Of a DNA stretch of 64,000 nucleotides, positions 7,048 through 14,428 are shown in pieces. This stretch comes from Halolamina pelagica. Lineage in GTDB: Archaea > Halobacteriota > Halobacteria > Halobacteriales > Haloferacaceae. The position numbers were made by a program, and so were the translations under genes. The DNA is taken from positions 62,001-126,000 of the forward strand of contig NZ_FOXI01000005.1 in assembly GCF_900115675.1 (NCBI RefSeq). Direction: 5' to 3'. The notes under the pieces are model-generated. The model was not told where the DNA came from. It worked only from the letters and a program-made list of their open reading frames with translations, and searched no databases. The first letter of the stretch is position 1; every line of letters begins with the position of its first letter.

Positions 7048-9102
7048 GTGTCTCAGCAGGTCGCTCGCGTCGATACCCTGTTCCTCCACGAGGCCGGCGA
7101 CGACTTCCTCGTCGCGGTCCTGCGTGACGGCTCCCGGGTGTTCCGCGGCACGCTCGAACTGAAGGAGACCGACGCGGGCCCCCGGCCCCGGCGGTTCCTC
7201 CAGTCCGACGACGACGGCGGCGAGCCGATGCGCCCCGAGGAGTTCGTCGAACTCGCCCGCCGCGCCGAGCGTATCCGCATCTCCGAGCAGACCTCCCCCG
7301 AGGGTCGTAAGCGCCTCCAGGAGATGCTCGACGGCTACCAGCAGGAGGCGCTGGTCGTGCGGACCTGTCGCTACTGCGCCAACGCCGGCCGCTACTCGCC
7401 GATCACCGAGGAGACGGCCATCGCCGCCGATCGGGACTACATCTGTCAGGACTGCGCCGTCGAGGAACTGGAGCGCGAACTCGCCTACAAGGGCCAGTTC
7501 ACCGGCGCCGCACAGGAGCGCCTGGAGGAACTCCTGCTCGAGGTGGGCGACCTCGACCGCATCACCGACCTCCTGCAGGGCGAGCTCGACCCCGACCTCA
7601 CCAAGTTCGACACCATCTCGGCGACGACCGACGAGGTCGATCCTTACCCCACCAGCGACCTCGACCTGCACCCGGAACTCCAGTCGATGATCGAGGGCCG
7701 GTTCGAGAACCTCCTCCCGGTCCAGAGCCTCGCGGTCGAGAACGGGCTGTTCGAGGGGCGGGACCAGCTCGTCGTGTCGGCGACGGCGACGGGGAAGACC
7801 CTCGTCGGCGAGCTCGCCGGCGTCGACCGCGCGCTGAAGGGCGAGGGGAAACTGCTCTTTCTCGTCCCGCTGGTCGCGCTGGCGAACCAGAAACACGAGG
7901 ACTTCGAGGAGCGATACGGCGACATCCTCGATGTGACCCTGCGGGTCGGCGGCTCCCGTGTGACCGACTCCGGCGCCCAGTTCGACCCGAACGCCGACGT
8001 GATCGTCGGCACCTACGAGGGGATCGACCACGGCCTCCGGACCGGCAAGGACATGGGCGACATCGGCACGGTCGTCATCGACGAGGTCCACAGCCTGAAG
8101 GAGGGCGAACGCGGCCATCGCCTCGACGGGATGATCTCCCGGCTCAAACACTACTGCGAGAACCGCGCGAAAGAGCGCGAGGACTACGCCGGCGCCCAGT
8201 ACGTCTACCTCTCGGCGACGGTCGGTAACCCCGAGTGGCTGGCCGAGCAACTGCGCGCGACCCTGATCGAGTTCGAGGAGCGTCCGGTGCCCATCGAGCG
8301 CCACGTCACGTTCGCCGACGGCCGGGAGAAGCTCCGGATCGAGGACCGCCTCGTGAAACGGGAGTTCGACAGCAAGTCCTCGAAGGGCTATCGGGGCCAG
8401 ACGATCATCTTCACCAACTCCCGGCGGCGCTGCCACGAGATCTCCCGCAAACTCGAGTACGACTCCGCGCCCTATCACGCCGGCCTCGACTACGGCCGGC
8501 GCAAGCAGGTCGAGGGCCAGTTCCTGGACCAGGATCTCGCGGCCGTCGTCACGACCGCCGCGCTCGCGGCGGGCGTCGACTTCCCCGCCTCGCAGGTGGT
8601 GTTCGACTCGCTCGCGATGGGGATCGAGTGGCTCTCCGTCCAGGAGTTCTCCCAGATGCTCGGCCGCGCGGGCCGGCCGGACTACCACGATCAGGGGACG
8701 GTGTACCTGCTCGTGGAGCCGGACTGCAGCTACCACGGCTCGATGGAGGCCACCGAGGACGAGATCGCGTTCAAACTCCTCAAAGGCGAGATGGAGGACG
8801 TGTCGACGGTGTACGACGAGTCCGCCGCCGCCGAGGAGACGCTGGCGAACGTCGCCGTCGCCGGCAAACTGGCCAAGCGGCTCAACGACCGCATGATCGG
8901 CGACGTGCCGACCAAACACGCGGTCGGGAAGCTGCTGGAGTGGGAGTTCATCGACGGGTTCGAGGCGACGCCGCTGGGCCGGGCGGTCACCAGCCACTTC
9001 CTCTCGCCCGACGACGCGTTCCTGATCCTCGAGGGGATCCGGAACGGGAGGAGCCCCTACGAGCAGGTGGCGGCGCTCGAACTCGCCGACCAGGAGCTGT
9101 AG
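7048..9102 (+). CDS. Ski2-like DEAD/DEAH-box helicase with N-terminal zinc knuckles
   Basis: 684 residues from the GTG at 7048. The frame extends to another GTG at 6970, but that stretch reads like intergenic DNA. An N-terminal domain has a four-cysteine site (Cys107/110 and Cys133/136). The superfamily 2 core follows with motif I ATGKT (Lys250), motif II DEVH (from Asp345), motif III SAT and motif VI QMLGRAGRP (about 536-544). A C-terminal helical region resembles the Ski2/Hel308 group. Such enzymes use ATP to unwind or remodel nucleic acids; the zinc knuckles suggest substrate recognition. RNA decay and DNA repair are both possible. It stands alone, upstream of the SLC13 transporter. Confidence 0.85.
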   Translation: MSQQVARVDTLFLHEAGDDFLVAVLRDGSRVFRGTLELKETDAGPRPRRFLQSDDDGGEPMRPEEFVELARRAERIRISEQTSPEGRKRLQEMLDGYQQEALVVRTCRYCANAGRYSPITEETAIAADRDYICQDCAVEELERELAYKGQFTGAAQERLEELLLEVGDLDRITDLLQGELDPDLTKFDTISATTDEVDPYPTSDLDLHPELQSMIEGRFENLLPVQSLAVENGLFEGRDQLVVSATATGKTLVGELAGVDRALKGEGKLLFLVPLVALANQKHEDFEERYGDILDVTLRVGGSRVTDSGAQFDPNADVIVGTYEGIDHGLRTGKDMGDIGTVVIDEVHSLKEGERGHRLDGMISRLKHYCENRAKEREDYAGAQYVYLSATVGNPEWLAEQLRATLIEFEERPVPIERHVTFADGREKLRIEDRLVKREFDSKSSKGYRGQTIIFTNSRRRCHEISRKLEYDSAPYHAGLDYGRRKQVEGQFLDQDLAAVVTTAALAAGVDFPASQVVFDSLAMGIEWLSVQEFSQMLGRAGRPDYHDQGTVYLLVEPDCSYHGSMEATEDEIAFKLLKGEMEDVSTVYDESAAAEETLANVAVAGKLAKRLNDRMIGDVPTKHAVGKLLEWEFIDGFEATPLGRAVTSHFLSPDDAFLILEGIRNGRSPYEQVAALELADQEL

Positions 9103-9178
9103 GCGGCACCGATCTCCCCCGCGGCCCGCACCTGACGCGACCCTCACCCTTTTGCCGACGCCCGGATATCCTGCGTTC

Positions 9179-11062
9179 GTGGCAGCGATCACGCCCGGAG
9201 TCGTCGTCGTCACCCTGATCGTGCTGGCGGCGCTCGTGCTGTTCGCGACGGAGCCGGTGCCAGTCGACATCACCGCGCTGGGGGTGATGGTGACGCTGAT
9301 GCTCGTCGAACCGGTCAGCGGCCTGCTCGCCGACGCCGGCGTCCTCGCCGTCCCGGTGACGATGATCACCCCCGAGCAGGGGCTCTCGGGCTTTGCGAGC
9401 GCGGCGACGATCACCGTGCTGGCGATGTTCATCCTGAGCGAGGGCGTCCGCATGACCGGCATCGTCCAGACGCTCGGGGAGTACATCGGCCGGATCACCG
9501 GCGACAGCGAGACCAAGCAGTTGGGCGCCATCGTCGGCATCGTCTCGCCGGTCTCGGGGTTCATCAACAACACCGCCGCGGTCGCGATCCTGCTCCCGAT
9601 GGTGACCGACGTGGCCAACCGCGGCAACACCTCGCCCTCCAAGCTCCTGCTCCCGCTGTCGTACGCGTCGATGTTCGGCGGGACGCTCACGCTGATCGGG
9701 ACGTCGACCAACGTGCTCGCCAGCGACGTGGCCGCGCGGCTGGCGACGGCGCCGGAGTACGCCGACACCGACCTCCACGCCCTCGGGATGTTCGAGTTCA
9801 CGGGGCTGGGGGTGGTGGTGATGCTCGTCGGGATGGCCTACCTGCTGACGGTCGGTCGGTGGCTCACGCCGGCCCGGATCCCGCCGACGGACGACCTCAC
9901 CGAGGAGTTCGGCGTGGGCGACTACCTCACCGAAGTGACCGTCCGGGAGGACTCGCCGCTGGTCGGTCGGAAGGTGCGGGACGCGCTGGTCGAGGGGGAC
10001 CTCGACGTCGACCTCCTCCAGCTCATCCGGGGCGACGACGTGTTCCTCGAACCGCTCGGCCCCAAACAGATCCGGGCCGGCGACACGTTCACGCTCCGGA
10101 CCGATCGCGACACGCTGCTCTCGCTGCTCGACGTGGAGGGGCTGGACCTGGTCGACGTGCCAGTCGACGAGGCCGAACTCGAGCAGGCCGAGGCGGGCCA
10201 GAACCTCGTCGAGGTGGTCGTCGCCCCGGGCTCGCCGCTCGTCGGCGAGTCGCTCACCTCCGTCTCGTTCCGCCAGCGCTTCAACGCGACCGTGCTCGCG
10301 CTCCGGCGCGGGCGCGAGGTCGTCCGCCGGCGGATGGACGAGGTGCCGCTGAAGGTCGGGGACACGCTGCTGGTCCAGGCGCCGACGGAGACCGTCGAGC
10401 GCATCGACGCCGGGCGCGAGTTCATCCTCATCGGCGAGGTCGACCACCACGACTACCGGCAGGAGAAAACCGGGATCGCCATCGGCATCGTCGCCGGTGT
10501 CGTCGCGCTCGCGGGGCTCGGCGTGCTCCCCATCGTCGTCTCGGCGCTGCTTGGCTCGCTGGCGATGGTCGTCACGGGCTGTCTCGATCCCGGAGAGATC
10601 TACGAGGCGGTGCAGTGGGACGTGATCCTCCTGCTCGCGGGCGTGATCCCCCTGGGGATCGCGCTCGAACGCACCGGCGCGGCCTCGCTGCTCGCGGAGG
10701 GCGTCGTCGCGTCGTCGTCGATGCTGCCGGCGATCGGCGTGCTCGCGGTGTTCTACCTGCTCACCGCGCTGCTGACCAACGTGATCAGCAACAACGCGAG
10801 CGTCGTCCTGATGATCCCCGTCGCCGTCGAGACCGCCCAGGCCGTCGGCGCCAGCGCCACCGCGTTCCTGTTCGCGGTGATGTTCGCGGCCAGCACCGCG
10901 TTCATGACCCCGGTCGGCTACCAGACCAACCTGTTCGTCTACGGGCCGGGCGGGTATCGGTTCACGGACTACGTCCGGGTCGGTGGGCCCCTCCAACTGC
11001 TGTTGATGGGCGTGACGACGGTGGGGATCGCGGTGATGTTCGACATCCCGATCCCGGTCTGA
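9179..11062 (+). CDS. SLC13/DASS-type permease with two TrkA_C (RCK_C) domains
   Basis: About 627 residues from the GTG at 9179; a TTG nine codons upstream is a weaker choice. Two membrane halves flank a soluble centre. The N-terminal half contains SGFINNTAAVAILLPMV and GGTLTLIGTSTNVLAS, the hallmark of the SLC13 anion permeases. The C-terminal half has NVISNNASVVLMIPVAV and the related FMTPVGYQTNLFVYGPGGYR. The centre (about residues 245-410) holds two TrkA_C domains, recognisable as EVTVREDSPLVGRKVRD and EVVVAPGSPLVGESLTS. Transported ions may be sulfate, dicarboxylates or other anions. TrkA_C domains are known ligand sensors (c-di-AMP in some bacteria). It ends 42 bp before tRNA-Pro. Confidence 0.88.
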   Translation: MAAITPGVVVVTLIVLAALVLFATEPVPVDITALGVMVTLMLVEPVSGLLADAGVLAVPVTMITPEQGLSGFASAATITVLAMFILSEGVRMTGIVQTLGEYIGRITGDSETKQLGAIVGIVSPVSGFINNTAAVAILLPMVTDVANRGNTSPSKLLLPLSYASMFGGTLTLIGTSTNVLASDVAARLATAPEYADTDLHALGMFEFTGLGVVVMLVGMAYLLTVGRWLTPARIPPTDDLTEEFGVGDYLTEVTVREDSPLVGRKVRDALVEGDLDVDLLQLIRGDDVFLEPLGPKQIRAGDTFTLRTDRDTLLSLLDVEGLDLVDVPVDEAELEQAEAGQNLVEVVVAPGSPLVGESLTSVSFRQRFNATVLALRRGREVVRRRMDEVPLKVGDTLLVQAPTETVERIDAGREFILIGEVDHHDYRQEKTGIAIGIVAGVVALAGLGVLPIVVSALLGSLAMVVTGCLDPGEIYEAVQWDVILLLAGVIPLGIALERTGAASLLAEGVVASSSMLPAIGVLAVFYLLTALLTNVISNNASVVLMIPVAVETAQAVGASATAFLFAVMFAASTAFMTPVGYQTNLFVYGPGGYRFTDYVRVGGPLQLLLMGVTTVGIAVMFDIPIPV

Positions 11063-11104
11063 CCCCGAAACGCTTTACCGCGAGAGTCGCGGAGATGGGA
11101 GTAC

Positions 11105-11177
11105 GGGACCGTGGGTTAGCCTGGTATACTTCGGGCCTTGGGTGCCCGTGACCCCGGTTCGAATCCGGGCGGTCCCA
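11105..11177 (+). tRNA. tRNA-Pro (UGG anticodon)
   Basis: 73 nt. The acceptor GGGACCG pairs with CGGTCCC, with discriminator A at 11177. The anticodon stem CGGGC/GCCCG encloses loop CTTGGGT, giving anticodon TGG. The T arm is CCCGG/CCGGG around TTCGAAT. No intron. A TATA-like GCTTTACC lies at about 11071-11078, roughly 30 nt upstream. Confidence 0.96.
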
Positions 11178-11285
11178 TACCCTTCTCGAAGAACGCGGCC
11201 GCTTCACCGGGAGGCTCAGGGCCGACCGAGGGGCGACGGCGCCGGGTGGAACGGACCCCGGACGGTCCGCCGAGCTGCGACCGGC

Positions 11286-11501
11286 TCACTCCTCCGGGAG
11301 CTGCCGGATCTTCGTCGTGGAGTCCCCGTTGAGGATGAGCTTCCGGTACTCGTCGGCGATGTACTTCCGCAGGATCCGTTCAGCGTGGTCGTCGGCGTCG
11401 ACCGACTGGTCGTGTTGTTGCTCCAGCCCGTTCAGGATCCGCTCGTAGGCGTGCGCCGCCTCGCTGTCGAGTGAGACGGTGATCTCGAGCGTGTCGCTCA
11501 T
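11286..11501 (-). CDS. Small acidic protein, function unknown
   Basis: 71 residues beginning MSDTLEITVSLDSEAAHAYE. The start resembles the beta strand plus helix of small RHH or DUF proteins. The rest is helical (HDQSVDADDHAERILRKYIADEYRKLI) and ends in a basic patch. Codon use matches neighbouring genes. No catalytic or metal site was seen and I do not recognise the family. It lies between tRNA-Pro and a gene-poor 300-bp segment. Confidence 0.55.
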   Translation of the reverse strand: MSDTLEITVSLDSEAAHAYERILNGLEQQHDQSVDADDHAERILRKYIADEYRKLILNGDSTTKIRQLPEE

Positions 11502-11810
11502 CGTCCTCGAGCCCGGTGCCGCCCAGTCAGTCTCCCCCCAATGGCGCCGATTTCCACGCCTTCGCTTCGTACTCCGTCGGGTTGCCGGTGGTTCATCGAC
11601 GGGACATCATTCGTGTCAACGAAAAAACTTTCCCTGTCGATATCTCGACTGATAACTTGATTCCCCCTCGGCGGCCGAAACGAGCCAGCCCGCCACGAGG
11701 CCGATGGCGAACGTGGTCCTGTGGCGTCGACGCTCGAACGCCGTCGCTCGGCGGTGAGTGGGTACGTAAAAGGTGCTGTATCCGGTCGCGGTCAGGCGAC
11801 AGAAGACAGA
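11502..11810. other. Gene-poor, locally AT-rich spacer
   Basis: No convincing coding frame was found. Around 11611-11660 the sequence is unusually AT-rich for this genome (AACGAAAAAACTTTCCC, TATCTCGACTGATAACTTGA). This could hold promoter elements for the 71-residue gene or a transcription end for the cold-shock gene. The segment is flanked by two minus-strand genes. Confidence 0.4.
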
Positions 11811-12005
11811 TTAGTTGCGGACGAGGTTCGTCGCGCGGGGGCCCTTGTCGGCCTGTTCGATGTCAAACTCCACTTCCTGTCCCTCCTCGAGGTCGGCGCC
11901 GCCGATGTCTTCCATGTGGAAGAAGACGTCATCGTCCGCGTCCTCAGTCGAGATGAAACCGTAACCGCCCGTGTCGTTGAAGAAATCAACTGAACCGTTT
12001 GCCAT
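11811..12005 (-). CDS. Cold-shock domain protein (CspA family), copy 2
   Basis: 64 residues with GGYGFIST (RNP-1) and DVFFHMEDI (RNP-2). It is closely similar to the gene at 3390-3584, with changes mainly at residues 3, 5, 19, 25, 34, 37 and the last positions. A longer open frame continues upstream to 12698 but runs antisense through or beside the BI-1-like gene. The ATG at 12005 is chosen because the domain begins there and the upstream promoter block is shared with copy 1. The role is RNA/ssDNA binding. Confidence 0.93.
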   Translation of the reverse strand: MANGSVDFFNDTGGYGFISTEDADDDVFFHMEDIGGADLEEGQEVEFDIEQADKGPRATNLVRN

Positions 12006-12027
12006 TGCAAACAAACGTACAGCCCGT

Positions 12028-12046
12028 TCCCGGATAACCCTTGCGA
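12028..12046 (-). promoter_or_regulatory. Putative promoter of cold-shock gene copy 2
   Basis: On the minus strand the block reads CTCGCAAGGGTTATCCGGG, about 26-42 nt upstream of the ATG. It aligns without gaps with the block before copy 1, starting at the same offset from the start codon. Confidence 0.5.
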
Positions 12047-12064
12047 GGGTCGTGGTACCACGAC

Positions 12065-12748
12065 CTACCGCTCGGCGAGCATCCGCACGACGATCTGGAG
12101 CACGTGGACGAACACCCCGGCCACCGCCACGTACAGCCCCACGGACTGCATCGCCGGCCGGCCGCGGCTCTCCCGGACCTGCCACATCTCGTACCCCAGT
12201 CGGAGCAGGAAGCCGAGGAAGATGAGCGCGAAGGCGGCGACGCCGACGACCGGGACGAACGTCGCCACGAGGAGTGCCCCCAACCCACCGAGGAAGGCGT
12301 AGGTCGCCCAGCGGCCGTAGTGATCGAACTGTGTACCCGAGCGCAGGTAGACGTACGAACCGATCACCGCCGTCATGGCGACCACGACGACGCCGGCGAT
12401 CGCGAGGGCGGGGATGCGGGCCCCCGCCGAGAGGAAGGAGAGCACGCCGCCGCCGAAGGCGCCGAAGGCGAGTTCGAGAACGATCACGCCGGCCATCGCC
12501 ATCCCCATCGAGTCGTTCTTGAACCCCCGCTCGGCGATCATCTGGCCGCCCGTGATCAGCGCGCCGTAGACCAGCGCGCCGACGATGGGGACCGAGAACA
12601 CGATCTGGTTCACCCGCGCCAGCGGCGTCGCCGCGGCGAGGTACATCACGAACACGTTCAGGAGCATCAGCCCCGTCGCGCCGCCGATGACGCCCCACTC
12701 CCGTGTCGAGAGCAGGAACCCTCGCTCGGTCGTGGTCTCGTAACTCAT
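12065..12748 (-). CDS. Bax inhibitor-1/YccA-like polytopic membrane protein
   Basis: 227 residues from the ATG at 12748 (MSYETTTERGFLLSTREW). The frame remains open to 12907 but with no protein-like character. It has seven predicted membrane helices. The final helix and tail, SVGLYVAVAGVFVHVLQIVVRML, resemble the BI-1/YccA family ending (ALxLYLDxxNLFLxLLRIL). The family affects ion (calcium/proton) leak in eukaryotes and stress responses in bacteria; its archaeal role is unknown. Its stop lies 59 bp upstream of the cold-shock gene start on the same strand. The family call is moderate. Confidence 0.62.
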   Translation of the reverse strand: MSYETTTERGFLLSTREWGVIGGATGLMLLNVFVMYLAAATPLARVNQIVFSVPIVGALVYGALITGGQMIAERGFKNDSMGMAMAGVIVLELAFGAFGGGVLSFLSAGARIPALAIAGVVVVAMTAVIGSYVYLRSGTQFDHYGRWATYAFLGGLGALLVATFVPVVGVAAFALIFLGFLLRLGYEMWQVRESRGRPAMQSVGLYVAVAGVFVHVLQIVVRMLAER

Positions 12749-12942
12749 GGCTCTCGGTTGGCGAAGCGCACCGAAAAGCGTTGTCGCCGTTCGGCGGCGC
12801 GACGCCGTCCCGGACCTCTTGTGGGAGGGCGCGCCACGGCTCCCATGGACGCGAGATCCCGAACGCGAAAACCGATAGATAGCGGCGCGTTCACACCCCA
12901 ACGGCAACGCTTAACCGTCGGCTGTGCTACCCACCGCTACGA

Positions 12943-14361
12943 ATGAGTGCCATCGAGGACGTCCACGAGGAACTCGACGCGGACGTCTCCGCCGAGGAGT
13001 TCGAGGAGATGGTGGCGGAGAAGGTCGAGGAGATGGGTGGCCTCGCGGACGACGAGACGGCGGCGATGCTCGTCGCCCACGAACTCGAGGACGAGGGCGG
13101 CGAGGTCGAGAGCGTCGCCGACGTCGAGCCCGGCATGGACGACGTGAAGTTCGTCGCCAAGCTCGTCTCGATCGGCGAGAAGCGGACGTTCGAGCGCGAC
13201 GGCGACCAGCCCGACGGGCAGGTCGTCAACACCGAGGTCGCCGACGAGTCCGGCCGGATCCGGCTCTCGCTGTGGGACGAGATGGCCGAGTCCGCCCTCG
13301 AGGAACTGGAGGAGGGCGACGTGCTCCGCATCGCCGGCCGCCCCAAGGAGGGGTACAACGGCGTCGAGGTCTCCGCGGACAAGGCCGAGATCGACCCCGA
13401 CGTGGAGATCGACGTCTCCCCGTCCGACAGCTACACCGTCGAGGAGCTCTCGATGGGGCTCTCGGACGTGACCCTCGTGGGGAAACTGCTCGACGTGGAC
13501 GACGACTACCGGACGTTCGACCGCGACGACGGTACGGAGGGCCGGGTCGGCAACGTCGCGATCGGCGACGAGACGGGCCGGATCCGCGTGACGCTCTGGG
13601 ACGAGGCGACGGACCTGCTCGAGGAGCTCGACGCGGGCGAGGTCGTTGAGGTCGTCGACGGCTACGTCCGCGAGCGCGAGGGCGACCTCGAACTCCACGT
13701 CGGCTCCCGCGGGACGATCGAGGAAGTCGACGAGGACGTCGAGTACGTCCCCGAGACCACCGACATCGACGACGTGGAGATGGGCGACACCGTCGACATC
13801 GCCGGCGCGGTGATCGAGACCGACGACAAGCGCACGTTCGACCGCGACGACGGCTCGCAGGGCCAGGTCCGGAACGTCCGGGTCCGAGACGACACCGGCG
13901 ACATCCGGGTCGCGCTCTGGGGGGAGAAGGCCGACCGGAACGTCGACCTCGCCGACCGCGTCGCGTTCACCGACGTGGAGATCCAGGACGGCTGGCAGGA
14001 CGAGCTCGAAGCCTCCGCCGGCTGGCAGTCCACCGTCTCGGTGCTCGACGGCGAGGCCGACGTGGAGGCGCCCGACGCCGGCGGCGAGAAGACGCCGCCC
14101 GCCGCGGACCAGGGCGGCCTCTCGGCGTTCGGCGAGGACGGCGATGGGGCGGACGAACTCCGCGAGGAGAGCGACGACGCCGGCGACGGCGAGGAAGTGG
14201 AGTTCACCGGTACGGTCGTCCAGTCGGGCAGTCCCGTCGTCGTCGACAACGGCGAGGAGACCCGCAGCGTCGAGACCGGCGAGAGCGTTCAGCTCGGCGA
14301 GGAGGTCACCGTCCGCGGGGTCGAGCAGGACGGCCGGATCGACGCCGACGAACTGCTCTGA
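12943..14361 (+). CDS. Replication protein A-type single-stranded DNA-binding protein (multi-OB)
   Basis: 472 residues. A short helical N-terminus (residues 1-60) is followed by three similar OB folds starting near residues 62, 165 and 275. Each carries the repeated pattern K-R-T-F-x-R-D-x-G/D...V-x-N-x-x-V-x-D-x-x-G-x-I-R-x-x-L-W. An acidic, glycine/alanine-rich linker (about 365-415) leads to a short fourth beta-rich segment (EEVEFTGTVVQSG). This layout matches haloarchaeal RPA large-subunit proteins (RpaC type), which coat single-stranded DNA during replication and repair. No partner rpa gene is adjacent. A GCTTAACC box sits about 30 nt upstream of the ATG. Confidence 0.88.
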   Translation: MSAIEDVHEELDADVSAEEFEEMVAEKVEEMGGLADDETAAMLVAHELEDEGGEVESVADVEPGMDDVKFVAKLVSIGEKRTFERDGDQPDGQVVNTEVADESGRIRLSLWDEMAESALEELEEGDVLRIAGRPKEGYNGVEVSADKAEIDPDVEIDVSPSDSYTVEELSMGLSDVTLVGKLLDVDDDYRTFDRDDGTEGRVGNVAIGDETGRIRVTLWDEATDLLEELDAGEVVEVVDGYVREREGDLELHVGSRGTIEEVDEDVEYVPETTDIDDVEMGDTVDIAGAVIETDDKRTFDRDDGSQGQVRNVRVRDDTGDIRVALWGEKADRNVDLADRVAFTDVEIQDGWQDELEASAGWQSTVSVLDGEADVEAPDAGGEKTPPAADQGGLSAFGEDGDGADELREESDDAGDGEEVEFTGTVVQSGSPVVVDNGEETRSVETGESVQLGEEVTVRGVEQDGRIDADELL

Positions 14362-14428
14362 CCGGGTTTCTGCCGCTGACCGTCCCGGAGGGACACACTT
14401 AGGTTTCGGCCGTTACACTCGCCGACCG

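Noticed and set aside
9152-9178. TTG start for the SLC13 transporter
   Set aside because: TTG is rare as a start in this genome and the GTG at 9179 lies right before the first membrane helix; still uncertain.
7036-9801. 921-residue minus-strand open frame opposite the helicase and the SLC13 gene
   Set aside because: Antisense shadow with low-complexity composition; the plus strand has clear helicase and transporter motifs.
11811-12698. Long N-terminal extension of cold-shock copy 2 (295 residues)
   Set aside because: The extension overlaps the BI-1-like gene in another frame and is basic/low-complexity; the CSD begins at the 12005 ATG, where the conserved promoter block also points.
14144-14428. 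Extended start for agl23
   Set aside because: The extra 95 codons overlap the end of the RPA gene and are Arg/Ser-rich; the hydrophobic protein starts at the 14429 ATG.
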